Source of the DNA: a virus
Reading direction: 5' to 3' (one strand)
Length of the DNA stretch: 64,000 bases
IMG/VR virus record: IMGVR_UViG_3300025809_002164
Span: 82,037-146,036 of that record
The translations under genes were made by a program, and so were the position numbers. Positions 55,923 to 64,000 of this stretch are shown one piece after another. Each line of letters opens with the position of its first letter. The first letter of the stretch is position 1. Below the pieces are notes generated by a model. It did not search any database. It was not told where the DNA came from and saw only the letters and a list, made by a program, of their open reading frames with translations.

Positions 55923-58793
55923 ATGACCGTGCTACCTAAAACCGGAATATTGGATTTTTCATGGAACAACATTCCTGATGTAGACGGATACTATGCAAGG
56001 ATGAGTAAAAATGGATTATTGATTGACACTTTCAATACTTCACTCAACTACTTATCTATAAATAAACTGTCGGAGTCTGACTACGTGCAAGGGGTAGTTT
56101 ATCCATACATTGGAGACAATATTTATCCAACTGGCATTGAGCTTCAAAAACAAAGCATGCCAATAACAAATTTCCACGAACAAGGAAAGACTTTTGAATT
56201 TAATTCAATAAAAATAGACGGCCTTGAAGTTCCTCTGGTTAAAACGTCAAGCGGTTATTACAGCACAGGAGAATATCAGAACGGTAATGCTAATATTACA
56301 TTCGAATTAACTAATCCAAGAGACTCAAAAGTCTTAACCCATCCGCTTCAAGAGCCGTTTCTTGATAAAATAGAGTACGAAACTTCAAGCACAACTAACG
56401 AATTAAGCAATTTCTCATTTTCGTTTCTTAATGAATCGACTGTAAGCTCGAGTCAGGAGCCTGATTTGGGAATATTCAATGAAGGTATTACGTTTAACGA
56501 AAATGGAGGTTTCACTACCAATACGATACTAGGCCAAGACGGAGTATTCAGTAGTGAATACATCTCTGATGACTCACAATTTAAAATTACATTTGTGGAG
56601 GCAGGCCAACCAATAGAAGCCAAAGCGGCAATCACTTTAATACATGTTGATAGTGGCTGGACTCTAGATCTTGGAGAGTACAGTTTTGATGGTATATCAA
56701 GCACCATGCCACTAAGTTCCGACCTTGGGTTTATGCCTAACGAAGGTGGTATTATTATGGGAAATTTCGATAAAATAAGTTTACTTTACTATCCACCTTT
56801 CGGAGAGGAAGTTTCTCAAGAAATCTCAAGAAATATCGACTTAAAAATTAAGGCATACGATATACTGGGATCAGGAATTACCGGAAATATCACATTGCTG
56901 AATGAACCCGTATCAATAAACGGGATACATATGCAGTCTCAACCTTACGATGTTCCCGGCTCGGGACTGTTCAATATAATCCCCAGCTTCGACTTAAGGC
57001 CCAGTTCAATTAAATATGTTCTTCTAAATAAGGACAAGACTTCACATATAGTTAGCGGTCACTCAATAGATGTAGACAATTTTCAAATAACTATCCCACT
57101 AAGAGAGTCAGGATACTTATCACTAACTCCTTACGACTGGCTCGGATCCGGATCCACGTTTAATCGTCTCGAGCCAATCTTCATAGAGGAACCTTCCTTA
57201 ATTGATAGTAATAAAATCACAAACTTTGAGTCTAACCTGTCGGACTCACACTTAAATATTGACTGCAATTATAAAGCAAATAATGAAATTGGAAGCTTTT
57301 TTGAATACTCCGTCGACTCCACAGACACTTCGTCTTTTTCCTTAAACTCTTATTTAACCGGCCAGTCGGAATCCTTAGTACAACTATCCTTCGATCATTT
57401 CTCGCAAAGAACGGGCATTCACACCGATTTTTACATATCCTTAAATCTATACAGAAGTGGGTCGAGAACTCTGGATGATTCTGCGAAATCCATAATAAAA
57501 ATACCTAAACCAAAAATATCAAAAGCTGATCTTAATTTTGACCACTATAATGGTAGTTATTCTGCAGAATTAGAATCAACCCCCAGCTTTACATTTTCAG
57601 GATTAGAATTACTCATCTCCACAGGAGAAAGCTCAAGCTTTGAAGTTTCTCCTGAAGGGCTCATAGAGATGTCGGGATCATCGGCATATATTCATTCTAA
57701 ACTGGTAAACTCTCACGACAACTCATTGATTTATGATGAGAGCTTATTAACAGGTAAGGGCTTGACTCCCTCTATTGATGTCTCAACATACACACCGACT
57801 GAACTAGATGGTAGTAATTTTTTCTTTTTCAGCAATTCCGACGGAATACCAATAAATGAAATTAAAGTTCACAGAAAAGAATCTTTTTACCTAACTAGTG
57901 GAAACTTAAATGCGACCATGTCTGGGCTACAGCAATTTGAAGATTATGACAATTTTCATACAAATTCTTCAAATTTAGGATTATACTCAGACTCGGCTCC
58001 ACCAAGTATAAAGAGAGCTTCAGAATTTTCAACAACTGGCATTAATTTTTCAGGGTATTACAGCTCAGGTAGGGAGTACATTTATAGATTCACCCCGATA
58101 GGAGCCTTCGGTTCTGGATCAACTACTGACCCCATCATCAAAGCCTTCACTCAAAACGAAATAAGCGTGTCAAGTGAATCTAGTTTAATTGTCGCAGAAA
58201 AGCAAATAGAATCAATACAACATACAACAGTATTTACTAGCGGCAATCAAGATATTTTTGGGGAAAAAACATTCTTAGAAAATATATCCACAATCAACCC
58301 AACAGAGCCCGACCATGCGGCAACCAAAGAGTACACAGACGGACTGCTCCAGCAATACCCTGTAATGCCGCCGTCAATTAGGGATACATTCAGTCAGATT
58401 AATACAGGAGTTAATAAAATAACCGGATCCAAGCTTTACTTGACTAATATATTATATGACGGCTTTATCTTCATAAATGGTCATAGTGGAGACTACTCGC
58501 TTAATTCATTTTTTTATCCAATAGAATGCACTGGATTACAGGCTCAAAACTCAGGGCAACTTTCTTATTTTTCTGGAGAATCAATCGATAGTTCAATTCC
58601 GAGCCCGTCACCCTCTTCGACCCCTACTGTCACACCAACTCAGACCCCCACGACGACACCAACTCCGACCTTAACTCAAACACCAAGCATGACTCCGTCC
58701 AGGACTCCAGGGGCTCAAGTTGCAATGTACGAAAAATGCCTACCCACACCGACCGCAACTCCAACCATAACACCATCTTTAAGTCAAAATTAA
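55923..58793 (+). CDS. J C-terminal/tail-fibre-like protein with Thr/Pro tail
   Basis: It is 956 residues and starts seven bases after the hub gene in another frame. Residues 1-90 (LDFSWNNIPDVDGYYARMSK) are FN3-like, as in the part of lambda J that is absent upstream, so J appears split in two. Many beta domains follow. Residues about 780-815 have SGNQDIFGEKTFLENISTIN and HAATKEYTDGLL, a signature of phage tail fibres. Residues about 895-956 are a Thr/Pro stretch containing [16 protein letters not shown], almost identical to a segment of the 1180-residue adhesin-like protein. Probably the receptor-binding spike. Confidence 0.75.
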   Translation: MTVLPKTGILDFSWNNIPDVDGYYARMSKNGLLIDTFNTSLNYLSINKLSESDYVQGVVYPYIGDNIYPTGIELQKQSMPITNFHEQGKTFEFNSIKIDGLEVPLVKTSSGYYSTGEYQNGNANITFELTNPRDSKVLTHPLQEPFLDKIEYETSSTTNELSNFSFSFLNESTVSSSQEPDLGIFNEGITFNENGGFTTNTILGQDGVFSSEYISDDSQFKITFVEAGQPIEAKAAITLIHVDSGWTLDLGEYSFDGISSTMPLSSDLGFMPNEGGIIMGNFDKISLLYYPPFGEEVSQEISRNIDLKIKAYDILGSGITGNITLLNEPVSINGIHMQSQPYDVPGSGLFNIIPSFDLRPSSIKYVLLNKDKTSHIVSGHSIDVDNFQITIPLRESGYLSLTPYDWLGSGSTFNRLEPIFIEEPSLIDSNKITNFESNLSDSHLNIDCNYKANNEIGSFFEYSVDSTDTSSFSLNSYLTGQSESLVQLSFDHFSQRTGIHTDFYISLNLYRSGSRTLDDSAKSIIKIPKPKISKADLNFDHYNGSYSAELESTPSFTFSGLELLISTGESSSFEVSPEGLIEMSGSSAYIHSKLVNSHDNSLIYDESLLTGKGLTPSIDVSTYTPTELDGSNFFFFSNSDGIPINEIKVHRKESFYLTSGNLNATMSGLQQFEDYDNFHTNSSNLGLYSDSAPPSIKRASEFSTTGINFSGYYSSGREYIYRFTPIGAFGSGSTTDPIIKAFTQNEISVSSESSLIVAEKQIESIQHTTVFTSGNQDIFGEKTFLENISTINPTEPDHAATKEYTDGLLQQYPVMPPSIRDTFSQINTGVNKITGSKLYLTNILYDGFIFINGHSGDYSLNSFFYPIECTGLQAQNSGQLSYFSGESIDSSIPSPSPSSTPTVTPTQTPTTTPTPTLTQTPSMTPSRTPGAQVAMYEKCLPTPTATPTITPSLSQN
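58590..58790 (+). repeat. Degenerate Thr/Pro-coding tail
   Basis: The last 65 or so codons are Thr/Pro/Ser-rich without the strict 18-bp DNA period of the minus-strand arrays. The only rightward gene with this composition is the fibre-like protein. Confidence 0.75.
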
Positions 58794-58802
58794 AATACAC
58801 AT

Positions 58803-59168
58803 ATGAACATACACAGCCAAAAAGAATTCATTAACGATATAATGTCAATGGGAAAATCATTCAAAAGTTCGGAGCATCAAGATTTTTACTCCAGCACAGT
58901 ATCAGACTTTTCGAGCGAGACATTCAAAACTCTAGGCATATCCGGATCAATTAAGGATTTCGACATTGACTCAATGTTTAAAACTTGCGAAGAGCAGGGG
59001 GTCGAGCCTATAGAAATTATAGACTGGGCTTTCGACATGCTCTCAAAGTGTCCTACTATTAACACGGGAGGTCAAGAAATAGACATGTCAAGCTCCAACG
59101 ATATCTTACAAGATCTTAAATCTAAATTTTCAGGACATCAAGACTCGCAAGATATAAATAAATTCTAA
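58803..59168 (+). CDS. Small acidic protein, unknown function
   Basis: This 121-residue acidic helical protein (FINDIMSMGKSFKSSEHQDF, EEQGVEPIEIIDWAFDMLSK) has a disordered Ser/Asp tail. It starts nine bases after the fibre-like gene and is followed by 34 untranslated bases and then the glycosyltransferase cluster. It may be a chaperone for the fibre or tail tip, a common job for small genes in this place, but nothing in the sequence proves it. Confidence 0.5.
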   Translation: MNIHSQKEFINDIMSMGKSFKSSEHQDFYSSTVSDFSSETFKTLGISGSIKDFDIDSMFKTCEEQGVEPIEIIDWAFDMLSKCPTINTGGQEIDMSSSNDILQDLKSKFSGHQDSQDINKF

Positions 59169-59202
59169 ATAACATGCTTCACTATTGGTGTAATCATAAT
59201 TA

Positions 59203-60273
59203 ATGAATATACTATTAACTGCCTCTTTTGCTAACGGCCTATTTTGTAATGGACTTCAGCAAAACATTGTCTTCCTAGCCGAAATGTTAAAAGACATGAA
59301 CTACAATGTAGCTATCTGCATAAATCATCCTATCAGCGAGTGTAGCGATCCTCCAACTGGAATCTTAATAATGGAAGAGGATGAAATAGATTCTGAATTT
59401 AATCCTGACTTTGTTCTTCAAACTGGATTTGTATTAAGAGACTCTACGATTGATGGAATAAAAAATAAAAATCATAGATGCAAAAACATTCATGTTCATT
59501 ACGGAAACAGAATGCTAGCAGATATAGAGCAGTGCAAGTGGGATACTATGGCGATCACCGACCACAAAGTCGATGAAATTTGGGTCTCCCCTCATTATGA
59601 AATCTCAATACCATACTTTAAGGCATTCTACCACACTCAGAAGGTTCACATTATACCTTATATTTGGAGCCCTAAGTATATAGACATTCATAGATCTATA
59701 TACATAAAACGAGGAAAGGATTGTAAATACATCCCAGGTCAAGAAAAAAACATTGCAATAGTTGAGCCTAATTTAAACATGACAAAAAACTGCTTGCCTG
59801 CAATACTTATAGCCGAGGAGTTAATTCAAGACCAGCCTGACTTGTTTAATAAACTTTATGTGTATTGCTCTAGCTCGATAATGGAAAAGAGATATTTTAG
59901 AGGGTGGATGTGGAACTTAGATTTACCAAAGCTCGGTAAAGTTCAATTCTCAGGAAGAAATAAAATCTCAGACATCTTTGCGAACGATGCGAATGTCGTC
60001 ATCTCTCACCACTTAATGAATGCTTTAAATTACACTCATTTAGAATCTATATATTTAGATATACCCTTAGTGCATAACTCTGAATACATGAAAGACTCCG
60101 GGTACTATTACCCAGATTACGATATACAGAAGGGAGCGTCAAGATTAATGGAAGCCTTAACTTATCACGATGAAAGCCTTGACGAATATAGAAAAAAAGC
60201 TAAATCGACATTGCATCGTTTCTCGCCAGACAACGAGCTAGTGAGAGCTAAATACCGACTACTGTTCTTATGA
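59203..60273 (+). CDS. DUF2827-type glycosyltransferase, copy 1
   Basis: It is 356 residues and follows the DUF2827 pattern: NGLFCNGLQQNIVFLAEMLK near the start, VDEIWVSPHYEISIPYFKAF, then VHIIPYIWSPKYIDIH, NIAIVEPNLNMTKNCLPAIL, SHHLMNALNYTHLESIYLDI, and PLVHNSEYMKDSGYYYPDYD near the end. The family is GT-B-like and usually found in polysaccharide gene clusters. It stands in tandem with a paralogue and overlaps it by four bases. The substrate is unknown. Confidence 0.75.
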   Translation: MNILLTASFANGLFCNGLQQNIVFLAEMLKDMNYNVAICINHPISECSDPPTGILIMEEDEIDSEFNPDFVLQTGFVLRDSTIDGIKNKNHRCKNIHVHYGNRMLADIEQCKWDTMAITDHKVDEIWVSPHYEISIPYFKAFYHTQKVHIIPYIWSPKYIDIHRSIYIKRGKDCKYIPGQEKNIAIVEPNLNMTKNCLPAILIAEELIQDQPDLFNKLYVYCSSSIMEKRYFRGWMWNLDLPKLGKVQFSGRNKISDIFANDANVVISHHLMNALNYTHLESIYLDIPLVHNSEYMKDSGYYYPDYDIQKGASRLMEALTYHDESLDEYRKKAKSTLHRFSPDNELVRAKYRLLFL

Positions 60274-61370
60274 AAATAGGAATTACAATAGACATGTCTA
60301 AAGCTTTCTGGGTCAACGGAATGCAACAAAACATCGTATTTCTACACGAGCTACTAAAGCAGGAGGCAAGCAATGACGTCTACTACATAACTCCCGAGAA
60401 ACCAAAGCACATTTTAAATAAAAAGCATAAAGGTATAATTCTTGAAGATCTACTATCTGACCCATTATTTAATTTCGATGTATTAATTGTAGCGGGAATA
60501 GACTTGCTTCCCGAGCATTACGAAAAGCTCAAATTAAGGAATTCAGATTTAAAAATAATTTTAGTTCATTTCGGAAACAAACTAATGGACGACATTCACT
60601 TTAGTGTATCTGAAAAAAATCCAACAAGACTGCCAATAATGAGGCCAAAATATTTATCTCAAGTATGGATCTCCCCTCATCATAAATTCGCAAAAGAGTA
60701 TATAAAGGCTTACTACAATTTAGAAAATGTACAAGTCTGCCCCTACATCTGGGATCCATTCTTGCTTGAGTCAGAAGTTAATAAGCTTAAGAAGAAAAGT
60801 TTATCCCCATTCTTTAATGGCGGTAAGTCTAGGAATATATGTATATTTGAACCAAATATATCTCATATTAAAAACTGCATAATACCATTAATGATATGCG
60901 AAAAGTTCGAGCAAAGAAATCCAGATCAAATAGAGTCAATAAATAGTTTTTCCTGTGAAGATTTAAGGGAAAATAAATACTTCAAAAAGTTGATGTCCAA
61001 CCTAGATATAGTAAACAAGGGAGACTTGTGTTTCTTTAATAATAGATGGGGGAGTTTAAATGCATTGAGTAGATTTGGAAAAACTATAATATCTCACCAA
61101 ATAAACAACGAGTTAAACTATTCACATCTCGAAGCTTTATATATGGGGCTACCCTTGATTCATAACTCTCCAGAGCTTCAAGAATTTGGTTACTACTATC
61201 CAGATTTTGATATATCTATGGGAGCCAACCAATTAATGAGCTCATTCCTTAACCATGAAGAGACACTGCAGGATTATATGTTTCATTCTAGAGAATTTCT
61301 TAAAAAGTATAGCCCTAAGAATGATTTAAATATTTACAAATACTGTAAGCTTATAAATGAAATTAAATAA
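60270..61370 (+). CDS. DUF2827-type glycosyltransferase, copy 2
   Basis: This 366-residue paralogue of the upstream gene has the same ordered motifs (WVNGMQQNIVFLHELLKQ, LSQVWISPHHKFAKEYIKAY, VCPYIWDPFLLES, EPNISHIKNCIIPLMICEKF, LNYSHLEALYMGLPLIHNSP, FGYYYPDFDISMGANQL). The two copies have diverged widely, so they probably transfer different sugars or act at successive positions. It overlaps the following triple glycosyltransferase gene by 14 bases, indicating one operon. Confidence 0.75.
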   Translation: MKIGITIDMSKAFWVNGMQQNIVFLHELLKQEASNDVYYITPEKPKHILNKKHKGIILEDLLSDPLFNFDVLIVAGIDLLPEHYEKLKLRNSDLKIILVHFGNKLMDDIHFSVSEKNPTRLPIMRPKYLSQVWISPHHKFAKEYIKAYYNLENVQVCPYIWDPFLLESEVNKLKKKSLSPFFNGGKSRNICIFEPNISHIKNCIIPLMICEKFEQRNPDQIESINSFSCEDLRENKYFKKLMSNLDIVNKGDLCFFNNRWGSLNALSRFGKTIISHQINNELNYSHLEALYMGLPLIHNSPELQEFGYYYPDFDISMGANQLMSSFLNHEETLQDYMFHSREFLKKYSPKNDLNIYKYCKLINEIK

Positions 61371-63648
61371 AATAGATAAATCTTACTTTATTAATTTAAA
61401 TAGAAGGACCGACAGGCTTAATCATATATACAAAACTCTACCATTTTATGCGAATAAATCTCAAGCAGTAGATTCAAGAACTTTAAACTTAACAGATGAA
61501 GTCCTCGAGCTATTTCCAGAAACATATCACTCGCTATCTAAGCCCGAAATCTGCTGTGCATTGAGCCATTATAAGCTTTGGCAACAATTAATTCTAGATG
61601 AAAAATGTGAAAGTTATTTAATAATGGAAGATGATGTAGTCTTTTCTCCAGGGTTCGCGAACTTCTGGAATAAAGCTTTCTCAGAGCACATACCTCTAGA
61701 CTTTTCTCTTATATACTTAGGGGGCTGTCAACCTTGGAATAAAAGTCAATACAATAAAGTCCTCAAGTCTAGAAATAAATACTTCAACAATATCAAGGAA
61801 AATAATTTCTTTTCTAAGGGTGATTATTACTGGCACATGAATGCATCTTCGTATATAATAAGTAAAAAAGCAGCTACTCAATTATGTAATGAAGTAAGCA
61901 AATCGGGAATCAATTCAGCGATTGATCTATTTATGATCAATACAATTAACTCTATTGACGATAAATCTTTATACCATCTTCACCCCTTAATGTCCCACCA
62001 AATACATGAAGAAGGCAATAACTCAGGACCGGACACAAATTCCGACATCAGGGAAAGTGTTGATAAATTTAATAAAATTCAAAAACAAGATTCAATTAAA
62101 AATCAAATTTTTCCTAATTTAAAACCTATATCATCAAGTGAAATACCAAAAAAGATTCACTTGTCTTGGAGTAATAAAAATATATTAGATTCAGACTACA
62201 GCTTAATTAATAAAGGAGCGAAGCAGTTGGAACTACTTAATCCTAATTGGGACATTGAGGTTTATGATGACGAGGATATAAATCGCTTACTACGAGACTC
62301 AATTGGCATAGATAATTGGAACTTAATAAAAGATAAAAAAATTACTGAAAAAACAGATCTCTGGAGATTAATTAAAACATACAAAGAGGGTGGCCTGTAT
62401 GTGGATATTGACAGATATATAGACACTCCACTGTCAGAGATAATGAATGATAAAACTTCTTGTGTTCTACCTACATATAAAGATATTGACTTTTCTCAAG
62501 ATTTCGTTTTAACCTGCCCGAAGAACCCAATTATTGGGCAGGCAATTGTTAATAATTTAAAATACAGAAAGCAAGGCAAGTCTTTATTTTTTATTGCCGT
62601 CTATTCATACATCGAGTCTGTTAGTGGTGTATTAGGTCGCAAGATTATAGATAGAATAGATAGGCCTGATTACTTCAATAAAGTAAGGTCAGACATTAGT
62701 CAATGTCCGTACCTCGAAACTTATAGGGAAACAGGGCCCGACAATCATGCCTTATTTAGAAACATCAATAACAACTTCAATATTGAGAACTTTAATAATG
62801 ACAAGGCCGATCTTTACAATTCTTCAGGAGTCCCCCATTGGAATGCCGACACTAGAAGCCAGTTCGTGAGCTCTAAACTAAAAAAAGAATCCTCAATTAA
62901 ACTAAAGCAAGAAGAATTTATAAATATAAAAGATAGTCTAGCCTCTTTTGTGGATTATGATATATTTAATCATTTTAGTAAAAATTTAAAACATAAAAAA
63001 ACTACTAATGATAAATTTAGCACATTTAATCCAGGTAAAAAGATAGCAATAGTAAGCTTATATACTCCTGACACTTCAGATTACTCTAAGCATTCAGAGG
63101 AAAGCATTAAGCAATATTGCTTCCTTCAAGGGTACACATTTCATATGTATAGAGACTCAATCAAGAAAGACTGCAGCCCTAATTGGTCAAAAGCTCAAGC
63201 TGTGCTCAATCACATCCTGGATCACGATTATATAATGTGGATGGATTCAGACACATTAATATTCAATCCTAACAAAAGAATAGAAAGTATAATAGATAAA
63301 TGTACAAAAATGAAGCAAATTATAGCCTGCAAGGATATAGGGGTTAACGGATCAATGATTAATTCTGGAGTTATAATTTTTAAAAATCATAATTATACGG
63401 TAAACATACTCAAAAGGTGGAACAATTACAACGGAGATAAATCGAGCCTGTATTCTGATGGTGGAGATCAAGAAGTTCTATGTTCTATTATTAAAAAGTC
63501 TGATCCATTTAAATATAATATAAAAATATTCCCCATGAACGAGTTTAATACCGAGCCTAGACTTGTAGATAAAGATACATTTATATTACACTTTATGGCT
63601 TTCCCCGAAAAGCTCAAGATATGCTTAATGAGCTATTGGAATTGCTGA
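61357..63648 (+). CDS. Triple glycosyltransferase: GT25 + GT32 + GT34-like
   Basis: It is 763 residues. Residues 1-250 are GT25 (YFINLNRRTDRLNHIYKTL, EICCALSHYKLWQQLI, YLIMEDDVVFSPGF with the EDD motif). Residues about 258-500 are GT32/DXD type (IPKKIHLSWSNKNILDSDYS, EKTDLWRLIKTYKEGGLYVD with D-I-D). Residues about 560-763 resemble GT34/GMA12-MNN10 (IAIVSLYTPDTSDYSKHSEE, LDHDYIMWMDSDTLIFNP with D-S-D, GSMINSGVIIFKNHNYTVN, GGDQEVLCSIIKKS). Each domain keeps its metal motif, so all could be active. A chain able to add three sugars in series is the natural reading. Confidence 0.8.
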   Translation: MKLNKIDKSYFINLNRRTDRLNHIYKTLPFYANKSQAVDSRTLNLTDEVLELFPETYHSLSKPEICCALSHYKLWQQLILDEKCESYLIMEDDVVFSPGFANFWNKAFSEHIPLDFSLIYLGGCQPWNKSQYNKVLKSRNKYFNNIKENNFFSKGDYYWHMNASSYIISKKAATQLCNEVSKSGINSAIDLFMINTINSIDDKSLYHLHPLMSHQIHEEGNNSGPDTNSDIRESVDKFNKIQKQDSIKNQIFPNLKPISSSEIPKKIHLSWSNKNILDSDYSLINKGAKQLELLNPNWDIEVYDDEDINRLLRDSIGIDNWNLIKDKKITEKTDLWRLIKTYKEGGLYVDIDRYIDTPLSEIMNDKTSCVLPTYKDIDFSQDFVLTCPKNPIIGQAIVNNLKYRKQGKSLFFIAVYSYIESVSGVLGRKIIDRIDRPDYFNKVRSDISQCPYLETYRETGPDNHALFRNINNNFNIENFNNDKADLYNSSGVPHWNADTRSQFVSSKLKKESSIKLKQEEFINIKDSLASFVDYDIFNHFSKNLKHKKTTNDKFSTFNPGKKIAIVSLYTPDTSDYSKHSEESIKQYCFLQGYTFHMYRDSIKKDCSPNWSKAQAVLNHILDHDYIMWMDSDTLIFNPNKRIESIIDKCTKMKQIIACKDIGVNGSMINSGVIIFKNHNYTVNILKRWNNYNGDKSSLYSDGGDQEVLCSIIKKSDPFKYNIKIFPMNEFNTEPRLVDKDTFILHFMAFPEKLKICLMSYWNC

Positions 63649-63664
63649 TTTTTTAAAAAAAAGT

Positions 63665-63693
63665 TTCACAAAATTAATAAAAAGCTGTATATC
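63665..63693 (+). promoter_or_regulatory. Promoter for the following fibre-like gene
   Basis: TTCACA (63665-63670) and TATATC (63688-63693) are 17 bases apart, with the same TTTCACA/TGTAT arrangement as before the major tail gene. The ATG at 63699 is five bases after the -10 box, again predicting a leaderless transcript. Confidence 0.5.
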
Positions 63694-63698
63694 ATAGT

Positions 63699-64000
63699 AT
63701 GGCAAAGATATTCTCAACCGAGCAATTATCTCTTAATGGGGACAGTATCCGCATTAAATCGTCAGCTGCTGGAGCATTTGAAATTACAGATGCTAATAGC
63801 AACGTATTAATGAGTCGTGATGGAATCGAAACTAATTTTTCGAGTCTACATTCAAGCTCTAGCCTTGAGGCTGGAGCTGTTGATGGTGAAATCTCTAGCT
63901 TACAAGCTAAAGGAGTATCTGATCTCTCAGGTGCTGTTGGAACCAAAGACACTGAAATCTCTAGCTTACAAGCTAAGGAAGTATCTGATCTCTCAGGTGC
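63699..64000 (+). CDS. Fibre-like protein with 22-residue repeats, C-terminus beyond window
   Basis: An ATG at 63699 opens a frame that stays open for 100 codons to the window edge. The N-terminus MAKIFSTEQLSLNGDSIRIK is followed by FEITDANSNVLMSRDGIETN and then helical Ser/Leu-rich repeats with a 22-residue period (EISSLQAKGVSDLSGAVGT, then again EISSLQAKEVSDLSG). Such repeats form trimeric coiled coils in phage fibres. Function as a fibre or whisker is inferred. No terminator hairpin is visible in the 50 bases upstream, only a T6A8 stretch. Confidence 0.7.
   Translation, partial: MAKIFSTEQLSLNGDSIRIKSSAAGAFEITDANSNVLMSRDGIETNFSSLHSSSSLEAGAVDGEISSLQAKGVSDLSGAVGTKDTEISSLQAKEVSDLSG
63888..64000 (+). 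repeat. 66-bp direct repeat in fibre-like gene
   Basis: The segment starting at 63888 (gaaatctctagcttacaagc) recurs at 63954 with two mismatches visible before the window ends, giving a period of 66 bases, or 22 codons. Confidence 0.85.

Noticed and set aside
63649-63662. T6A8 tract after the triple glycosyltransferase as a terminator
   Set aside because: It can pair only A with T and has no GC stem, so it is not a convincing intrinsic terminator.

Overview
The window is 64 kb of an AT-rich, tightly packed genome of a long-tailed (siphovirus-like) double-stranded DNA phage. A lambda-type tail-tip module (homologues of gpM, gpL, gpK, gpI and gpJ) follows a 2984-residue tape measure protein, and phage dUTPase, sigma-factor and SSB genes are present. 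Terminase, portal, capsid, integrase, tRNA and rRNA genes are not visible, so head genes presumably lie outside. The host cannot be read from the sequence. Many starts lack a clear Shine-Dalgarno and three promoter-like elements sit so close to the ATG that leaderless transcripts are likely.

Layout. (1) 1-2111, minus strand: a nucleotide-sugar dehydrogenase (cut by the window edge) and two GT-A-type glycosyltransferases. (2) 2112-2300: a divergent control region with 11-bp iterons, an inverted repeat and a consensus-like promoter. (3) 2301-11181, plus strand: dUTPase, sigma-like factor, SSB, a GT4-type glycosyltransferase, several small proteins, a large GT4/DUF4214/GT9-like glycosyltransferase followed by a second GT9-like part, and a Rad52-like annealing candidate behind its own promoter. 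(4) 11185-33693, minus strand: about 22 kb of virion genes, running from putative head-tail connector proteins through the probable tail tube to a series of very large adhesin-like proteins. Five of these carry arrays of the hexapeptide TSTITP encoded by 18-bp tandem repeats, joined to FN3, PKD, Calx-beta, tail-tube-like and dockerin-like modules; another has an FG-GAP-like propeller. (5) 33749-58793, plus strand: small proteins and putative tail chaperones, the tape measure, tube-like proteins, then gpM-, gpL-, gpK-, gpI+J-like proteins and a J-C-terminal/fibre protein that again ends in a Thr/Pro tail. (6) 58803-63648: a small protein, two DUF2827-type glycosyltransferases and a GT25-GT32-GT34 triple fusion. 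(7) 63699 to the end: start of a fibre-like protein with 22-residue repeats.

How the parts may fit together: the phage builds a long tail whose tube and tip are decorated with long Thr/Ser/Pro stalks carrying beta-sandwich adhesion modules. It also encodes at least ten glycosyltransferase domains plus a nucleotide-sugar dehydrogenase. The main hypothesis I offer is that the TSTITP stalks are mucin-like and that some of these enzymes glycosylate the virion. The second is that the tape measure carries cargo: GLIPNF motifs punctuate a series of inserted modules, two of which have PD-(D/E)XK nuclease-like signatures. Both are inference from sequence.
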